From positions 434,001-498,000 of the forward strand of contig NZ_QFKX01000001.1 in NCBI RefSeq assembly GCF_003130585.1: 64,000 nt of DNA, given 5' to 3'. Position 1 is the first letter of the stretch; each line of letters begins with the position of its first letter. This document shows positions 48,467 to 57,234 of this stretch, one piece after another. The notes below the pieces were generated by a model, which did no database searches, had not been told where the DNA came from, and was given only the letters and a program-made list of their open reading frames with translations. This DNA comes from Brachybacterium endophyticum. GTDB taxonomy: Bacteria > Actinomycetota > Actinomycetes > Actinomycetales > Dermabacteraceae. The translations under genes and the position numbers were made by a program.

Positions 48467-48520
48467 GGGACTAATAGCGCATCTTCTGCAGCATTTCGCA
48501 GATGATGCGCTATTTGTCCC
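48467..48520. repeat. Repeated intergenic palindrome, family 1, copy 3 (diverged)
   Basis: A 54-base inverted repeat with arms like the other copies (GGGACTAATAGCGCAT), one mismatch near the right end, and a changed centre, CTGCAGCATTTCGCAG instead of CTGCCATATATGGCAG. The right flank CGCGGCCCA is shared with copies 1 and 2. It lies between two genes on the same strand. Confidence 0.85.
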
Positions 48521-48556
48521 GTCGCGGCCCAGCATCCCGCCGTTCGATTCGCCCGT

Positions 48557-48660
48557 GACCCCCACGTCGCCCGGTTACCCCCCACTCCGCCCCGTGACCC
48601 CCGCCCCGCCCGGCAGACCCCCGCCCCGCCCGGTAGACCCCCGCCCTGCCCGGTAGACGC
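48557..48660. repeat. Short tandem repeat, 20-bp unit
   Basis: Three full copies of a 20-bp unit beginning ACCCCCGCCC and ending CCCGG(C/T)AG run from 48,597 to 48,656, with degenerate copies before and after. The array lies between the palindrome and the next binding-protein gene. No coding role was seen. Confidence 0.75.
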
Positions 48661-48776
48661 CGACCCCACCCGGACCACCCATCCCGTGAACGCTCACCCC
48701 CACGCCGACCACCCGTTCCGAAAATAGTCGCCGCACGCTAATGTGGGCTCCGACTTCGCAAGGAAGAGGAGTACAC

Positions 48777-50120
48777 ATGAGACCGCTCGTGCCACGCCGC
48801 ACGGCCCTCGCCGGGGGTGCAGCGACCGCTGCGGCCCTCGCCGCCGGCCTCGCGGGCTGTGCCCCCACCGGCGCGGGGAAGGTGAACGCGGAAGCGGTCA
48901 TCCCGCCGTCCGACGGCCCCGTCACCCTGACGTACTGGGCCTGGCTGAAGGACCTCCAGAAGGTCGCCGACGAGTTCAACAAGACGCAGGACCGCATCAC
49001 CGTCGAGGCGGTCTGGATCCCCGGTGGCAACGCCGGCGGCTACGCGAAGATCCTGAGCGCGGTCGCCGCGGGCGGCGGGCCGGACATCGCGCAGGTCGAG
49101 CTGCGCTCGGTCCCCGAGTTCGCGCTCGCCGGCGCCCTCACCGACCTCACCCGCTACGGCTTCGCCAAGGACGAGAAGGCCTTCGACCCCGGCGCCTTCG
49201 CGCAGATCAAGGTCGGCGACTCGCTCTGGGCCGTCCCGCAGGACACCGGGCCCGGCGCGATGTTCTACAACAAGGAGGTCCTCGAGGAGGAGCTGGGGCT
49301 GACCCCGCCGAAGACCTGGGACGAGTTCCGCTCGGTCGCCGAGGAGGTCAAGAAGGCCGGCAAGACCCTGATGACGCTCGACCCGGGCGACGGCTCCGTG
49401 CTGCCGTTGTGGGCGATGCAGAAGGGGTCCGTCTGGTTCGAGCCCAAGGACGACACCTGGGTCCTGAACATGGCCGATGATCCCACCATGGAGATGGCCG
49501 ACTACTGGGACGGCGTCTTCTCCGACGAGCTCGTCTCCACCGGGTACGGCCCGTTCTCGACCCCGTGGTACGCCGCCGCGGGCGACGGCAAGGTCCTCTC
49601 CTACGTCGGCGGCTCGTGGGGCGACGCCCTCACCGAGACCGTCCCGGGTGGCAAGGGCAAGTGGGCCGTGGCCGACATGCCGCGGTGGGAGGACGGGTAC
49701 GCCTCGGGCGGGCTGGGCGGCTCGTCAGCCGCGGTCCTGTCCACGAGCGAGCACCCGGCCGAGGCGCTGGAGTTCCTGCGCTGGATGTGCACCGACCCCG
49801 CGGGCATCGACGCGATGATCGAGAACTCGGGGATCGGCTGGTCGCCGGCCGCCGACTACATCGGCAAGAAGCGCCAGCAGCCCAGCGAGTTCTTCTCCGG
49901 ACAGAACTACAACGAGGAGGTCATCCTGCCGATGGCCGAGGGGCAGAGCCTCGACTGGACGTGGGCGCCGCTCATGCAGCGCATCATCGACCGGTTGGGC
50001 GACGGGATGCTCGAGGTCGTCGGCGGCGGGAGCACGTTCACGAAGATGCTCCCGCAGGCCCAGGAGGACATCGCGGAGATCATGCGGAAGATCGGCCTCA
50101 AGGTGGAGATCGCGAAATGA
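48777..50120 (+). CDS. Sugar ABC transporter substrate-binding lipoprotein
   Basis: The protein has 447 residues; GGAAGAGGAG precedes the ATG. The signal RRTALAGGAATAAALAAGLAGC ends in a lipobox. The mature part is a CUT1-type sugar-binding protein (VTLTYWAWLKDLQKVADEFNKT, KILSAVAAGGGPDIAQVEL, WAVPQDTGPGAMFYNKEVLE, SWGDALTETVPGG). Aromatic residues along the cleft suit an oligosaccharide. It starts a three-gene operon with two permeases and no ATPase, so a shared MsiK-like ATPase elsewhere probably powers it. Confidence 0.93.
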   Translation: MRPLVPRRTALAGGAATAAALAAGLAGCAPTGAGKVNAEAVIPPSDGPVTLTYWAWLKDLQKVADEFNKTQDRITVEAVWIPGGNAGGYAKILSAVAAGGGPDIAQVELRSVPEFALAGALTDLTRYGFAKDEKAFDPGAFAQIKVGDSLWAVPQDTGPGAMFYNKEVLEEELGLTPPKTWDEFRSVAEEVKKAGKTLMTLDPGDGSVLPLWAMQKGSVWFEPKDDTWVLNMADDPTMEMADYWDGVFSDELVSTGYGPFSTPWYAAAGDGKVLSYVGGSWGDALTETVPGGKGKWAVADMPRWEDGYASGGLGGSSAAVLSTSEHPAEALEFLRWMCTDPAGIDAMIENSGIGWSPAADYIGKKRQQPSEFFSGQNYNEEVILPMAEGQSLDWTWAPLMQRIIDRLGDGMLEVVGGGSTFTKMLPQAQEDIAEIMRKIGLKVEIAK

Positions 50121-51001
50121 GAAGCAAGAGCGCTCCCTGGGTGCTGATGGCGCCCTTCCTGCTGCTGTTCCTGTTCACGATGGTGGTGCCGATCATCATC
50201 GCGATCGTGCAGTCCTTCCTCACCGTGCGGCGCAGCGGCCTGGTGGGCGAGGACGGCGCGGTCAGCCACTTCGCCGGCCTCGAGAACTACCTGGCCGCGC
50301 TGACCAACCAGAACTTCACCGAGTCGATCGCGCGGATGCTGCTGTTCGGCGTCGTGCAGGTGACCGTCATGATCGTCGCCTCGACGATCCTCGCGCTGCT
50401 GCTGGAGAGCGCGAGCGCGAAGTGGCCGGGTCTGTTCCGCGCCGCCTACTTCCTGCCCTACGGCATCCCGGGCGTGATCGCGACGATCCTGTGGTCCTTC
50501 CTCTACGTCCCGGGCCTGAGCCCGATCGTGGACGTGCTCGGATGGGTCGGCATCGACGTCGACTTCCTGGGGCCGAGCATCGTGCTGTGGTCGATCGCGA
50601 ACATCGTGACCTGGACCTACACCGGGTACAACATGCTCATCATCATCGCCCAGCTGAAGGCGATCCCCGGTGACATCTACGAGGCCGCGCGGATCGACGG
50701 GGCCGGGCCGCTGCGCGTGGTCACCTCGATCCAGCTGCCCCTGATCCGGCCGGCGCTGATGCTGACGATCATCTTCTCGATCATCGGCACCCTGCAGCTG
50801 TTCGCCGAGCCGCAGGTGCTCTCGACCATGAGCTCGGGCATCAACTCGGAGTACACGCCGAACCTGTCGGCCTACGCCTACGCCTTCCAGTACAACGACC
50901 TGGGCATGGCCTCGGCCGAGGCGGTCATCATCGCGCTCGCCGCGTTCATCCTCTCGGCCGCCGCGCTGGGCATCTCCAACCGTCTGGGGAGGAAGTCATG
51001 A
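50117..51001 (+). CDS. Sugar ABC transporter permease (CUT1, first subunit)
   Basis: The protein has 294 residues with six membrane segments. The coupling loop reads IYEAARIDGAGPLRVVTSIQLPLIRPAL, the standard EAA motif of CUT1 permeases. It overlaps the binding-protein gene and the second permease gene by four bases each. There is no cleavable signal peptide. Confidence 0.94.
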   Translation: MRSKSAPWVLMAPFLLLFLFTMVVPIIIAIVQSFLTVRRSGLVGEDGAVSHFAGLENYLAALTNQNFTESIARMLLFGVVQVTVMIVASTILALLLESASAKWPGLFRAAYFLPYGIPGVIATILWSFLYVPGLSPIVDVLGWVGIDVDFLGPSIVLWSIANIVTWTYTGYNMLIIIAQLKAIPGDIYEAARIDGAGPLRVVTSIQLPLIRPALMLTIIFSIIGTLQLFAEPQVLSTMSSGINSEYTPNLSAYAYAFQYNDLGMASAEAVIIALAAFILSAAALGISNRLGRKS

Positions 51002-51972
51002 GCACCTCGAGCACTGCGAGCTCCTCGACGACGACGCAGGACCCGTCCACGCAGTCCACCGGGAGCCCCGGGGCGGGGTCCGGGCGCGCCACGCGTGCGA
51101 AGAAGAAGGGCCGCGAGACCCGCACCGCGGGCACCAAGCCGACGACGACCATCATCGTCACCGCGCTGCTGGTGATCGTGGCGCTGTACTTCCTGGTGCC
51201 GGTGTACTGGGTGATCGTCAACGCCACGAAGTCGACCGAGGACCTCTTCGGCACCAACGGCTTCTGGTTCGGGCACACCTTCCAGCTGTTCTCGAACATC
51301 GGGGACGTGCTCACCGCCAACGGCGGAGCCTTCCCGCGCTGGGCGGCGAACTCGCTGCTCTACTCCGGCGTCGGGGCCGTGTTCGCGACCTACTTCGCGG
51401 TAGCCGCGGGATATGCGCTGGCCAAGTACGAGTTCCCGGGACGCAACGCGATCTTCGCGTTCGTGCTCGGTGGTGTGCTGGTGCCCGGCACCGCGACGGC
51501 GCTGCCGCTGTTCCTCGTGTTCAGCAAGATCGGGCTGACCAACACCTACTGGTCGGTGCTGATCCCCTCGCTGCTGAGCCCCTTCGGCCTGTTCCTCGCC
51601 CGGATCTACGCGAGCGCGGCGATCCCCGACGAGATCCTCGAGGCCGGCCGCATCGACGGCGCGAGCGAGATGCGGATCTTCCACACCATCGTGCTGCGCC
51701 AGCTGATCCCCGCGATCGTGACCATCCTGCTGTTCCAGTTCGTCGCGATCTGGAACAACTACTTCCTGCCCCTGGTCATGCTGGCCGACGAGAAGCTCTA
51801 CCCGATCACCCTGGGCCTGAACAACTGGCGGGCCCAGACGGACCGTCTGCCGGAGTTCTACCAGCTCACGGTGGGCGGCGCGCTGCTCTCCGTGATCCCG
51901 CTGGCCATTCTGATCATCGTGCTGCAGCGCTTCTGGCGGGGCGGCCTGACCGAGGGGTCGGTGAAGGGGTAG
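50998..51972 (+). CDS. Sugar ABC transporter permease (CUT1, second subunit)
   Basis: The protein has 324 residues. A 50-residue Ser/Thr/Gly-rich leader precedes six membrane segments; the coupling loop is ILEAGRIDGASEMRIFHTIVLRQL. It ends the operon, with a family 2 palindrome 40 bases downstream that may serve as terminator. No ATP-binding subunit lies nearby. Confidence 0.94.
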   Translation: MSTSSTASSSTTTQDPSTQSTGSPGAGSGRATRAKKKGRETRTAGTKPTTTIIVTALLVIVALYFLVPVYWVIVNATKSTEDLFGTNGFWFGHTFQLFSNIGDVLTANGGAFPRWAANSLLYSGVGAVFATYFAVAAGYALAKYEFPGRNAIFAFVLGGVLVPGTATALPLFLVFSKIGLTNTYWSVLIPSLLSPFGLFLARIYASAAIPDEILEAGRIDGASEMRIFHTIVLRQLIPAIVTILLFQFVAIWNNYFLPLVMLADEKLYPITLGLNNWRAQTDRLPEFYQLTVGGALLSVIPLAILIIVLQRFWRGGLTEGSVKG

Positions 51973-52012
51973 CGGGCGGCCGGTCGGCCCACTGACTTCC
52001 GTCGACAGGCCT

Positions 52013-52070
52013 TCTATAGGAGAGTTCCGTGCCAGAACTCGCGGTTTTCGGCACGGAACTCTCCTATAGA
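52013..52070. repeat. Repeated intergenic palindrome, family 2, copy A
   Basis: A 58-base inverted repeat: TCTATAGGAGAGTTCCGTGC and its complement on either side of an imperfect centre. It resembles the copy at 57,235 but carries G for C and C for T in one arm with the matching changes in the other. It lies between the sugar permease and the converging ribosomal protein operon, where a bidirectional terminator would fit. Confidence 0.88.
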
Positions 52071-52182
52071 CGGCGGGTCGAGGCGGACGACGACAAGCGC
52101 CCCCGTCGATGGGGCCGGGCAGGGCGACAGGCCCCGCCACCCAGCCCCGCCCCGCCACCCAGCCCCGCCCCGCGCTTCCAGC

Positions 52183-52305
52183 TCAGCCCTGCCGGGCCTT
52201 CAGACGGGGGTTCTTCTTGTTGATCACGAACGTGCGGCCACGACGCCGGACCACCTGGGAGCCCGGCAGTTCCTTGAGGGCACGGAGCGAGTTGCGGACC
52301 TTCAC
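52183..52305 (-). CDS. rpmJ: 50S ribosomal protein bL36, cysteine-free form
   Basis: The protein has 40 residues and begins [19 protein letters not shown], with [15 protein letters not shown] at the end. The C/H zinc ligands of normal bL36 are absent, so this is the zinc-independent form. The start is a GTG overlapping the bL31B stop (GTGA). It is the last gene of the zinc-responsive ribosomal operon. Confidence 0.93.
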   Translation of the reverse strand: MKVRNSLRALKELPGSQVVRRRGRTFVINKKNPRLKARQG

Positions 52306-52571
52306 CGTGCACCTCCCGCTGCGCCGCTGCCCCGCCCGTAGCGGCGGTTGAACTGCTCGACGCGTCCGGCGGTGTCGACCACGCGCGCGTTGCCCGTGTA
52401 GAAGGGGTGGGAGACCGAGGAGATCTCCACGTCGACGACGGGGTACTCGTTGCCGTCCTCCCAGAGGATCGTCTTCGACGAGGTCACGGTGGAGCGGGTG
52501 AGGAAGGCGTGATCAGCGCTCGCGTCGCGGAACACGACGGGGTGGTAGTCGGGATGGATGCCGTTCTGCAT
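52302..52571 (-). CDS. rpmE2: 50S ribosomal protein bL31, type B (cysteine-free)
   Basis: The protein has 89 residues from the ATG at 52571, after [28 protein letters not shown] and [28 protein letters not shown] are typical of type B bL31, which lacks the CXXC zinc ribbon. Under zinc shortage it replaces the zinc-binding type A protein and lets its zinc be reused. Confidence 0.96.
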   Translation of the reverse strand: MQNGIHPDYHPVVFRDASADHAFLTRSTVTSSKTILWEDGNEYPVVDVEISSVSHPFYTGNARVVDTAGRVEQFNRRYGRGSGAAGGAR

Positions 52572-52687
52572 GGGGTTCTCTCCTTCGGGGGTGGAGTGAC
52601 GGGAATCAGCTCGGGTGCCGGCGGCCGACGAGCCGCCGACCGACGTGCCGGCGGCCGCCGACCGGCGGCCGACGAGCCGCCGCCCGC

Positions 52688-52993
52688 TCACCAGCTGGAC
52701 TTGGTGATCCCGGGCAGCTCGCCGCGGTGGGCGAGCGCGCGGAACCGCACGCGCGAGAGGCCGAAGCGGCGCAGGTGGCCGCGGGGGCGGCCGTCGACCA
52801 TGTCGCGGCTGCGCAGCCGCGTCGGGCTGGCGTCGCGAGGCAGGGCCTGCAGCGCGCGCTGCGCCTCGGCCCGCTGCTCGAGTGTCGAGGCCGGGTTCTT
52901 CAGCGTGCGCTTGAGGTCGGCCCGACGCTCGGCGTAGCGGGCGACGGTCTCGCGCCGGCGCGCGTCGGCCGCGATCTTCGAGGTCTTGGCCAT
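52688..52993 (-). CDS. rpsN: 30S ribosomal protein uS14, cysteine-free form
   Basis: The protein has 101 residues, the length of the zinc-free form, and no Cys. [21 protein letters not shown] opens it and [32 protein letters not shown] closes it. Its ATG overlaps the bL33 stop (ATGA at 52990-52993 region), so both are co-translated. Confidence 0.96.
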   Translation of the reverse strand: MAKTSKIAADARRRETVARYAERRADLKRTLKNPASTLEQRAEAQRALQALPRDASPTRLRSRDMVDGRPRGHLRRFGLSRVRFRALAHRGELPGITKSSW

Positions 52994-53160
52994 CAGCGCT
53001 CCTCCCGGAAGTCGACGACCTCGCGCACCCGCGGATCGAACTTGCGCATGGTGAGGCGGTCGGGGGTGTTCCTGCGGTTCTTGGTGGTCATGTACGTGTA
53101 GCCGGTGCCTGCGGTGGAGCGCAGCTTCACGGTCTGGCGGACGTCGGTGCGACGACTCAT
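52993..53160 (-). CDS. rpmG: 50S ribosomal protein bL33, cysteine-free form
   Basis: The protein has 55 residues: [20 protein letters not shown], then [20 protein letters not shown] and [14 protein letters not shown]. It contains no Cys, unlike the zinc-binding paralogue with two CXXC pairs. It lies 185 bases after bL28, long enough for an internal promoter, although none was identified. Confidence 0.95.
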   Translation of the reverse strand: MSRRTDVRQTVKLRSTAGTGYTYMTTKNRRNTPDRLTMRKFDPRVREVVDFREER

Positions 53161-53345
53161 GGGGTCCCTCCTGGGGTGGTGGTGGCGTGAACAGATGGTG
53201 GTGAGGTGGGCGGTGACGGAGCGGATGGTGGCGAGTCGGGCGCGGTGAGGAGGCGGGTGGTGACGGGGCCGGCAGATGGGCCGCCGTTGCGGATCACGGT
53301 CCCAACGCGACTCGCTCGGCCGACGCTGTCAGCACTGCTCGTGGA

Positions 53346-53582
53346 TCACACCCGCTCACCGCGGGAGCGGATCTCGGCCACCACGGACTCGATCCCGCGC
53401 TGGTCGATGATGCGGATGCCGCGGGCGCTGACGCGCAGCCGCACGGTGCGGCCGAGCGAGGGCACGAAGTACCGCTTGGACTGGATGTTCGGGCTGAAGC
53501 GGCGGGGTGTGCGGCGCTGGGAGTGGGAGACGTTCCGTCCCATCCGCGGCACGGCGCCGGTGACTTGACAACGCTGGGTCAT
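53346..53582 (-). CDS. rpmB: 50S ribosomal protein bL28, form without zinc ligands
   Basis: The protein has 78 residues: MTQRCQVTGAVPRMGRNVSH and RRFSPNIQSKRYFVPSLGRT are diagnostic. One Cys remains (C5) but the CXXC pairs of zinc-binding bL28 are missing. It is the first gene of the operon, with its start 18 bases from a Zur-like palindrome shared with the divergent COG0523 gene. Confidence 0.95.
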   Translation of the reverse strand: MTQRCQVTGAVPRMGRNVSHSQRRTPRRFSPNIQSKRYFVPSLGRTVRLRVSARGIRIIDQRGIESVVAEIRSRGERV

Positions 53583-53600
53583 GGTCGGCGAGACTAGCGA

Positions 53601-53620
53601 TTGATAATCATTCTCGTCAA
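53601..53620. promoter_or_regulatory. Zur-like operator between the ribosomal operon and the COG0523 gene
   Basis: TTGATAATCATTCTCGTCAA has the TGATAATCATT core and near-dyad symmetry of Zur/Fur-family sites in actinobacteria. It lies exactly in the divergent intergenic region, in a set of genes that other actinobacteria switch on through Zur when zinc is scarce. Confidence 0.75.
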
Positions 53621-53639
53621 GACGGAAGGGTCCGCCACG

Positions 53640-54761
53640 ATGCACGGACGGAACCGAAACCATGCCCACGGACTGAACCGCGACGGCGCGCAGGGGACGA
53701 TGCCCGTCGCCCTGATCTCCGCGATCGATCCCGTGCTGCGGGACGTGCTGGTCGCGAACCTGCTCCTGGACCGCCCGGGTCTCCTCGCCCTGCGCTACGA
53801 GGTCGATACGGAGAACGGGGGGCTGCGCAGGGTGCTGGGAGATGCGGAGCGGGTGCTCGATGACAGCGTGGTGCAGCTCGATCACCCGTGCGTCTCCTGC
53901 GCCATGCGCGAGGATGCGATCCCGCTGCTGGCACGCCTGGCGAGCCGCGACAGCGGCAACGGGGTGCTGCTCGCGCCGCCGATCAGCGCCGACCCGGACG
54001 TGGTCGTTCGCACGCTGCTGCCGGGGCGCCGCGGCTGGCGCCTCACGGCCAGTGCCGCCGTGGTCGATGCCGACACCGCAGTCCACGACCTGCTCGAGGA
54101 CGACACCCTGGCCGAGCGCGGCCTGCAGTGGGCCGACGGTGACGAGCGCGCCGTCGGCGAGGCGCTCGCCGCGCAGCTGGAGTACGCCGACCACGTCGCC
54201 CTCGACGGCGCCGACGAAGCGGGCCACGAACTCCTCGAGCACCTCCGCGCGCCCGAGCAGTCGATCACCACCTCGCTGCACACCCTGCACCCGACCACCC
54301 TGCTCACCGGCCACCACTCCCACGCCGGGGCGGTGGTGCGTCGCGATCCGCTGCGCGTGCGCCCCTACGGCGGGTCGACGGACCACGGCACCTGGACCCT
54401 GGACCTGCACTCCGATCGCCCCTTCCATCCGCAGCGACTTCTCGAGCTCATCGAGGACCTCGGGGCGGGGCGCCTGCGGGGGCGGGGCCGGTTCTGGGTC
54501 CCCGACCGTCCGCGGTCGGTCTGCCAGTGGGACGGCGCCGGCGGGCAGGTCTCCATCGGCGCGATCGCCGACTCCGGCAGCACCCTGCCGACGACGCACC
54601 TGGTCGTCACGGGGATCGATGCGGCGGATGCCGAGCGCGTGCGCGAGACCTTCGGGCGCATCCTGCTCACTCCCCAGGAGTGGGAACAGGGGCTGGCTCC
54701 GTGGCTGGGGGCCGACGACCCTCTCGCGCCGTGGCTGGGGGAGCGCACCGCCGCGGCGTGA
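53640..54761 (+). CDS. COG0523 (CobW-like) protein without a P-loop
   Basis: The protein has 373 residues from the ATG at 53640; an ATG at 53700 (MPVALISAIDP) is the alternative. The N-terminus MHGRNRNHAHGLNRDG has three His. The C-terminal CobW domain is recognisable (WTLDLHSDRPFHPQRLLELIEDLG), as is the metal-site motif, here HPCVSCAMRED in place of CXCC. The Walker A loop GxxxxGK(S/T) expected after VALISA is missing (IDPVLRDVLVANLL), so GTP hydrolysis is unlikely. Divergence from the zinc-free ribosomal genes over a Zur-like site ties it to zinc homeostasis. Confidence 0.82.
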   Translation: MHGRNRNHAHGLNRDGAQGTMPVALISAIDPVLRDVLVANLLLDRPGLLALRYEVDTENGGLRRVLGDAERVLDDSVVQLDHPCVSCAMREDAIPLLARLASRDSGNGVLLAPPISADPDVVVRTLLPGRRGWRLTASAAVVDADTAVHDLLEDDTLAERGLQWADGDERAVGEALAAQLEYADHVALDGADEAGHELLEHLRAPEQSITTSLHTLHPTTLLTGHHSHAGAVVRRDPLRVRPYGGSTDHGTWTLDLHSDRPFHPQRLLELIEDLGAGRLRGRGRFWVPDRPRSVCQWDGAGGQVSIGAIADSGSTLPTTHLVVTGIDAADAERVRETFGRILLTPQEWEQGLAPWLGADDPLAPWLGERTAAA

Positions 54762-55057
54762 GTGCGGAGCCCTGTGAGCATGGACCTTGTGAGCGCGGGG
54801 CCATGGCGGGGTGCGCACGGTTGAGGCGGCGTGCGCGCACCGCCGTGGCGGGTCGGGCGGGCCGCCGCGGCGTCGGGCCGCCACGGCATCTGGGCATCAC
54901 GGCGTCGTGAGCGTGTGGTGTGTCTCGGCATCACGGCGCCGTGAGTGCGTGGTGCGTCTCCTGCGGCAGGGCCCGTGCGTCGCCGCACCATGGAAGACTG
55001 GCGACCAACCGCTGAAAAACGGTTCACCGCGCCCCATCGAGAGGATATACGACGACG
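54762..55057. other. Intergenic region with a small inverted repeat before the GH35 gene
   Basis: No gene was seen. TGAAAAACGGTTCA at 55,013-55,026 (TGAA-N6-TTCA) overlaps an AACCG/CGGTT inverted repeat about 30 bases before the start of the GH35 gene and is a possible LacI-type operator. The preceding 150 bases are rich in GGCG repeats. Confidence 0.35.
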
Positions 55058-57073
55058 ATGCCCGCCCTGCTCGAGCCCACCCCCACAGGTTTCCTCCGCG
55101 ACGGCACGCCCCACCAGATCGTCTCCGGCGCGATCCACTACTTCCGCGTGCAGCCCGAGCAGTGGCGCGACCGTCTGCGCCGGCTCGTCGCGATGGGCTG
55201 CGACACCGTCGAGACCTACGTGGCCTGGAACATTCACCAGCCCGCTCCCGACCGGGTCACCTTCGAGGGCATCGCCGACCTCGGCCGCTTCCTGGACATC
55301 GCTGCCGAGGAGGGCCTGGACGCGATCGTGCGCCCGGGCCCGTTCATCTGCGCCGAATGGGAGAACGGCGGCTTCCCGGGGTGGCTGCTGCGGGATCGCT
55401 CGATGCGCCTGCGCACGCGCGACGAGGCCTACCTGCGCGAGGTCGACGCCTGGTTCGACCAGCTCATCCCGGTGATCGCCGAGCGTCAGGCGTGCCGCGG
55501 CGGCAACGTGGTGATGGTGCAGGTCGAGAACGAGTACGGCTCCTACGGCGACGACGCGGTCTACCTCGCGCACCTGCGCGACGGGCTGCGCGCCCGCGGC
55601 ATCGAGGAGCTGCTGGTGACCTCCGACGGCCCCGCCCGGATGTGGCTGACCGCGGGAACCGTCGAGGGCGTGCTGCCGACGGTGAACTTCGGCTCCCGCG
55701 CTCTCGAGGTGCTCGAGATGGCCCGCCGCGAGCTGCCCGATCAGCCGTACATGTGCATGGAGTTCTGGAACGGCTGGTTCGACCACTGGGGCGAGGAGCA
55801 CCACAGCCGCAGCGCCGAGAGCGCAGCGAAGGAGCTCGAGGACATGCTCGCCGGGGGCATGAGCGTCAACTTCTACATGGCCCTCGGCGGCACGAACTTC
55901 GGTCTCACCGCCGGCGCCAACCATGACGGCGGCCTGCAGCCGACCACCACCAGCTACGACTACGACGCCCCGATCGCCGAGGACGGACGACTCACCGAGA
56001 AGTTCCATGCCTTCCGCGAGGTAATCGCCCGCCATCGCGAGCTGCCCCCGCTCGAGGAGCATCTCGCGCAGCTCGGCCTCGACGCCGAACCCGCCGCACT
56101 CCCGGCTGCCGACGTCACCATCGAGCGCACGGTCGCCCTGCGCCTCAGCGACCGCTTCACCCGCACCGCACCGGTGTTCCCGACGCCCCCGACCTTCGAG
56201 GACCTGGGACTCGAGCGCGGCATCGTGCGCTACTCGCGCGACGTCGAGATCGAGGCCGCCACCCGGGACGACGGCAGCCTCACGATCGCCCCGCTGAAGC
56301 TCTACGGCCTGGCCGACCGCGCCTGGACCTACGTCGGCGGGATCGCGATGGGCGTCGTGGGCGTCGGCGGGGCGGACGGTGGGGCAGGCACCGAGGGCTC
56401 TGGCGATGCGGACGGTGCGGCAGGTACCGAGGGCAGCAGCGCGGCCGTCGGTGAGGTCGGCGGCGAGGGCTCGGGCGATCCGGCCGTCCTCGAGCTCGGC
56501 CCGTTCGTCGATCGCCTGCTGCCGGACGGCGGGTATCGCACCGTGCGCGTCGAGATCCTGGTGGAGAACCTCGCCCGCGTGAACTTCGGGCCCTACCTGG
56601 CCGGCCGCAAGGGCATCCTGCGCGGCGTCTGGGACCGCGTGCGGTTCCTCAACGACTGGCAGGCCGACCCGTGGCCTCTCGAGGAGATGGGCGAGGAGCT
56701 CGCGCGGATCGCCGCGGAGCAGCCCGCCCTCGCGGGTGGCCCCGGGGCGGAGCAGCCCGTTTTCGTGGGTGGCCCCGAGTCGGAGCAGCATGCCCCCGCG
56801 AGCGGTCCCGCGTCGGAGGACCTCCCCGTGCTGGTCGCCGCCTCGTTCGAGGCAGACGCACCGGCCGACACCCACGTGGACGTCTCCGACGCCGGGCACG
56901 GCGTCGCCTACGTCAACGGGCACTGCGTCGGCCTCTACTGGAGCATCGGTCCGCAGCAGTCGCTGTACGTCCCCGCGCCGTGGATCCGCGAGGGCCGCAA
57001 CGAAGTGCTACTGCTGGACCTCGAGAAGGTCCCGGCCCGCCTCGCCCTGGCCGCGCGGCCCCTCTTCGACTGA
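55058..57073 (+). CDS. GH35 beta-galactosidase with an internal tandem repeat
   Basis: The protein has 671 residues and no signal peptide, so it is cytoplasmic. The GH35 barrel shows SGAIHYFRV, CAEWENGGFPGWLL, the acid/base E159 in QVENEYGSY and the nucleophile E235 in MCMEFWNGWFDHWGE. The C-terminal jelly-roll domains are interrupted twice: by a Gly/Ala/Glu-rich stretch at about residues 431-475, and by three imperfect 11-residue repeats (EQPALAGGPGA, EQPVFVGGPES, EQHAPASGPAS) near residue 550. It would release galactose from oligosaccharides brought in by the sugar ABC systems on either side. Confidence 0.93.
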   Translation: MPALLEPTPTGFLRDGTPHQIVSGAIHYFRVQPEQWRDRLRRLVAMGCDTVETYVAWNIHQPAPDRVTFEGIADLGRFLDIAAEEGLDAIVRPGPFICAEWENGGFPGWLLRDRSMRLRTRDEAYLREVDAWFDQLIPVIAERQACRGGNVVMVQVENEYGSYGDDAVYLAHLRDGLRARGIEELLVTSDGPARMWLTAGTVEGVLPTVNFGSRALEVLEMARRELPDQPYMCMEFWNGWFDHWGEEHHSRSAESAAKELEDMLAGGMSVNFYMALGGTNFGLTAGANHDGGLQPTTTSYDYDAPIAEDGRLTEKFHAFREVIARHRELPPLEEHLAQLGLDAEPAALPAADVTIERTVALRLSDRFTRTAPVFPTPPTFEDLGLERGIVRYSRDVEIEAATRDDGSLTIAPLKLYGLADRAWTYVGGIAMGVVGVGGADGGAGTEGSGDADGAAGTEGSSAAVGEVGGEGSGDPAVLELGPFVDRLLPDGGYRTVRVEILVENLARVNFGPYLAGRKGILRGVWDRVRFLNDWQADPWPLEEMGEELARIAAEQPALAGGPGAEQPVFVGGPESEQHAPASGPASEDLPVLVAASFEADAPADTHVDVSDAGHGVAYVNGHCVGLYWSIGPQQSLYVPAPWIREGRNEVLLLDLEKVPARLALAARPLFD

Positions 57074-57234
57074 GCGTCTGCCCCCGCGGGAGCATCCGAC
57101 CGACATCCTCGACCGTCTCGGACGAGCACGCGCACGGGCACGGGGCACGCGACGTCCGGACCCAGACCAGGCTGCCGCGACACCCCCCCCGGTGCCCTGG
57201 TGCGCGCCCGCGAGCAGCCCGTCGATACCAGCCC

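Noticed and set aside
48557-48660. CRISPR array.
   Set aside because: The 20-bp units are tandem without spacers, GC-rich, and no cas genes are present.
54762-54930. Short plus-strand frames after the COG0523 gene.
   Set aside because: Arg/Ala/Gly-biased readings of a GGCG-rich spacer without start signals.
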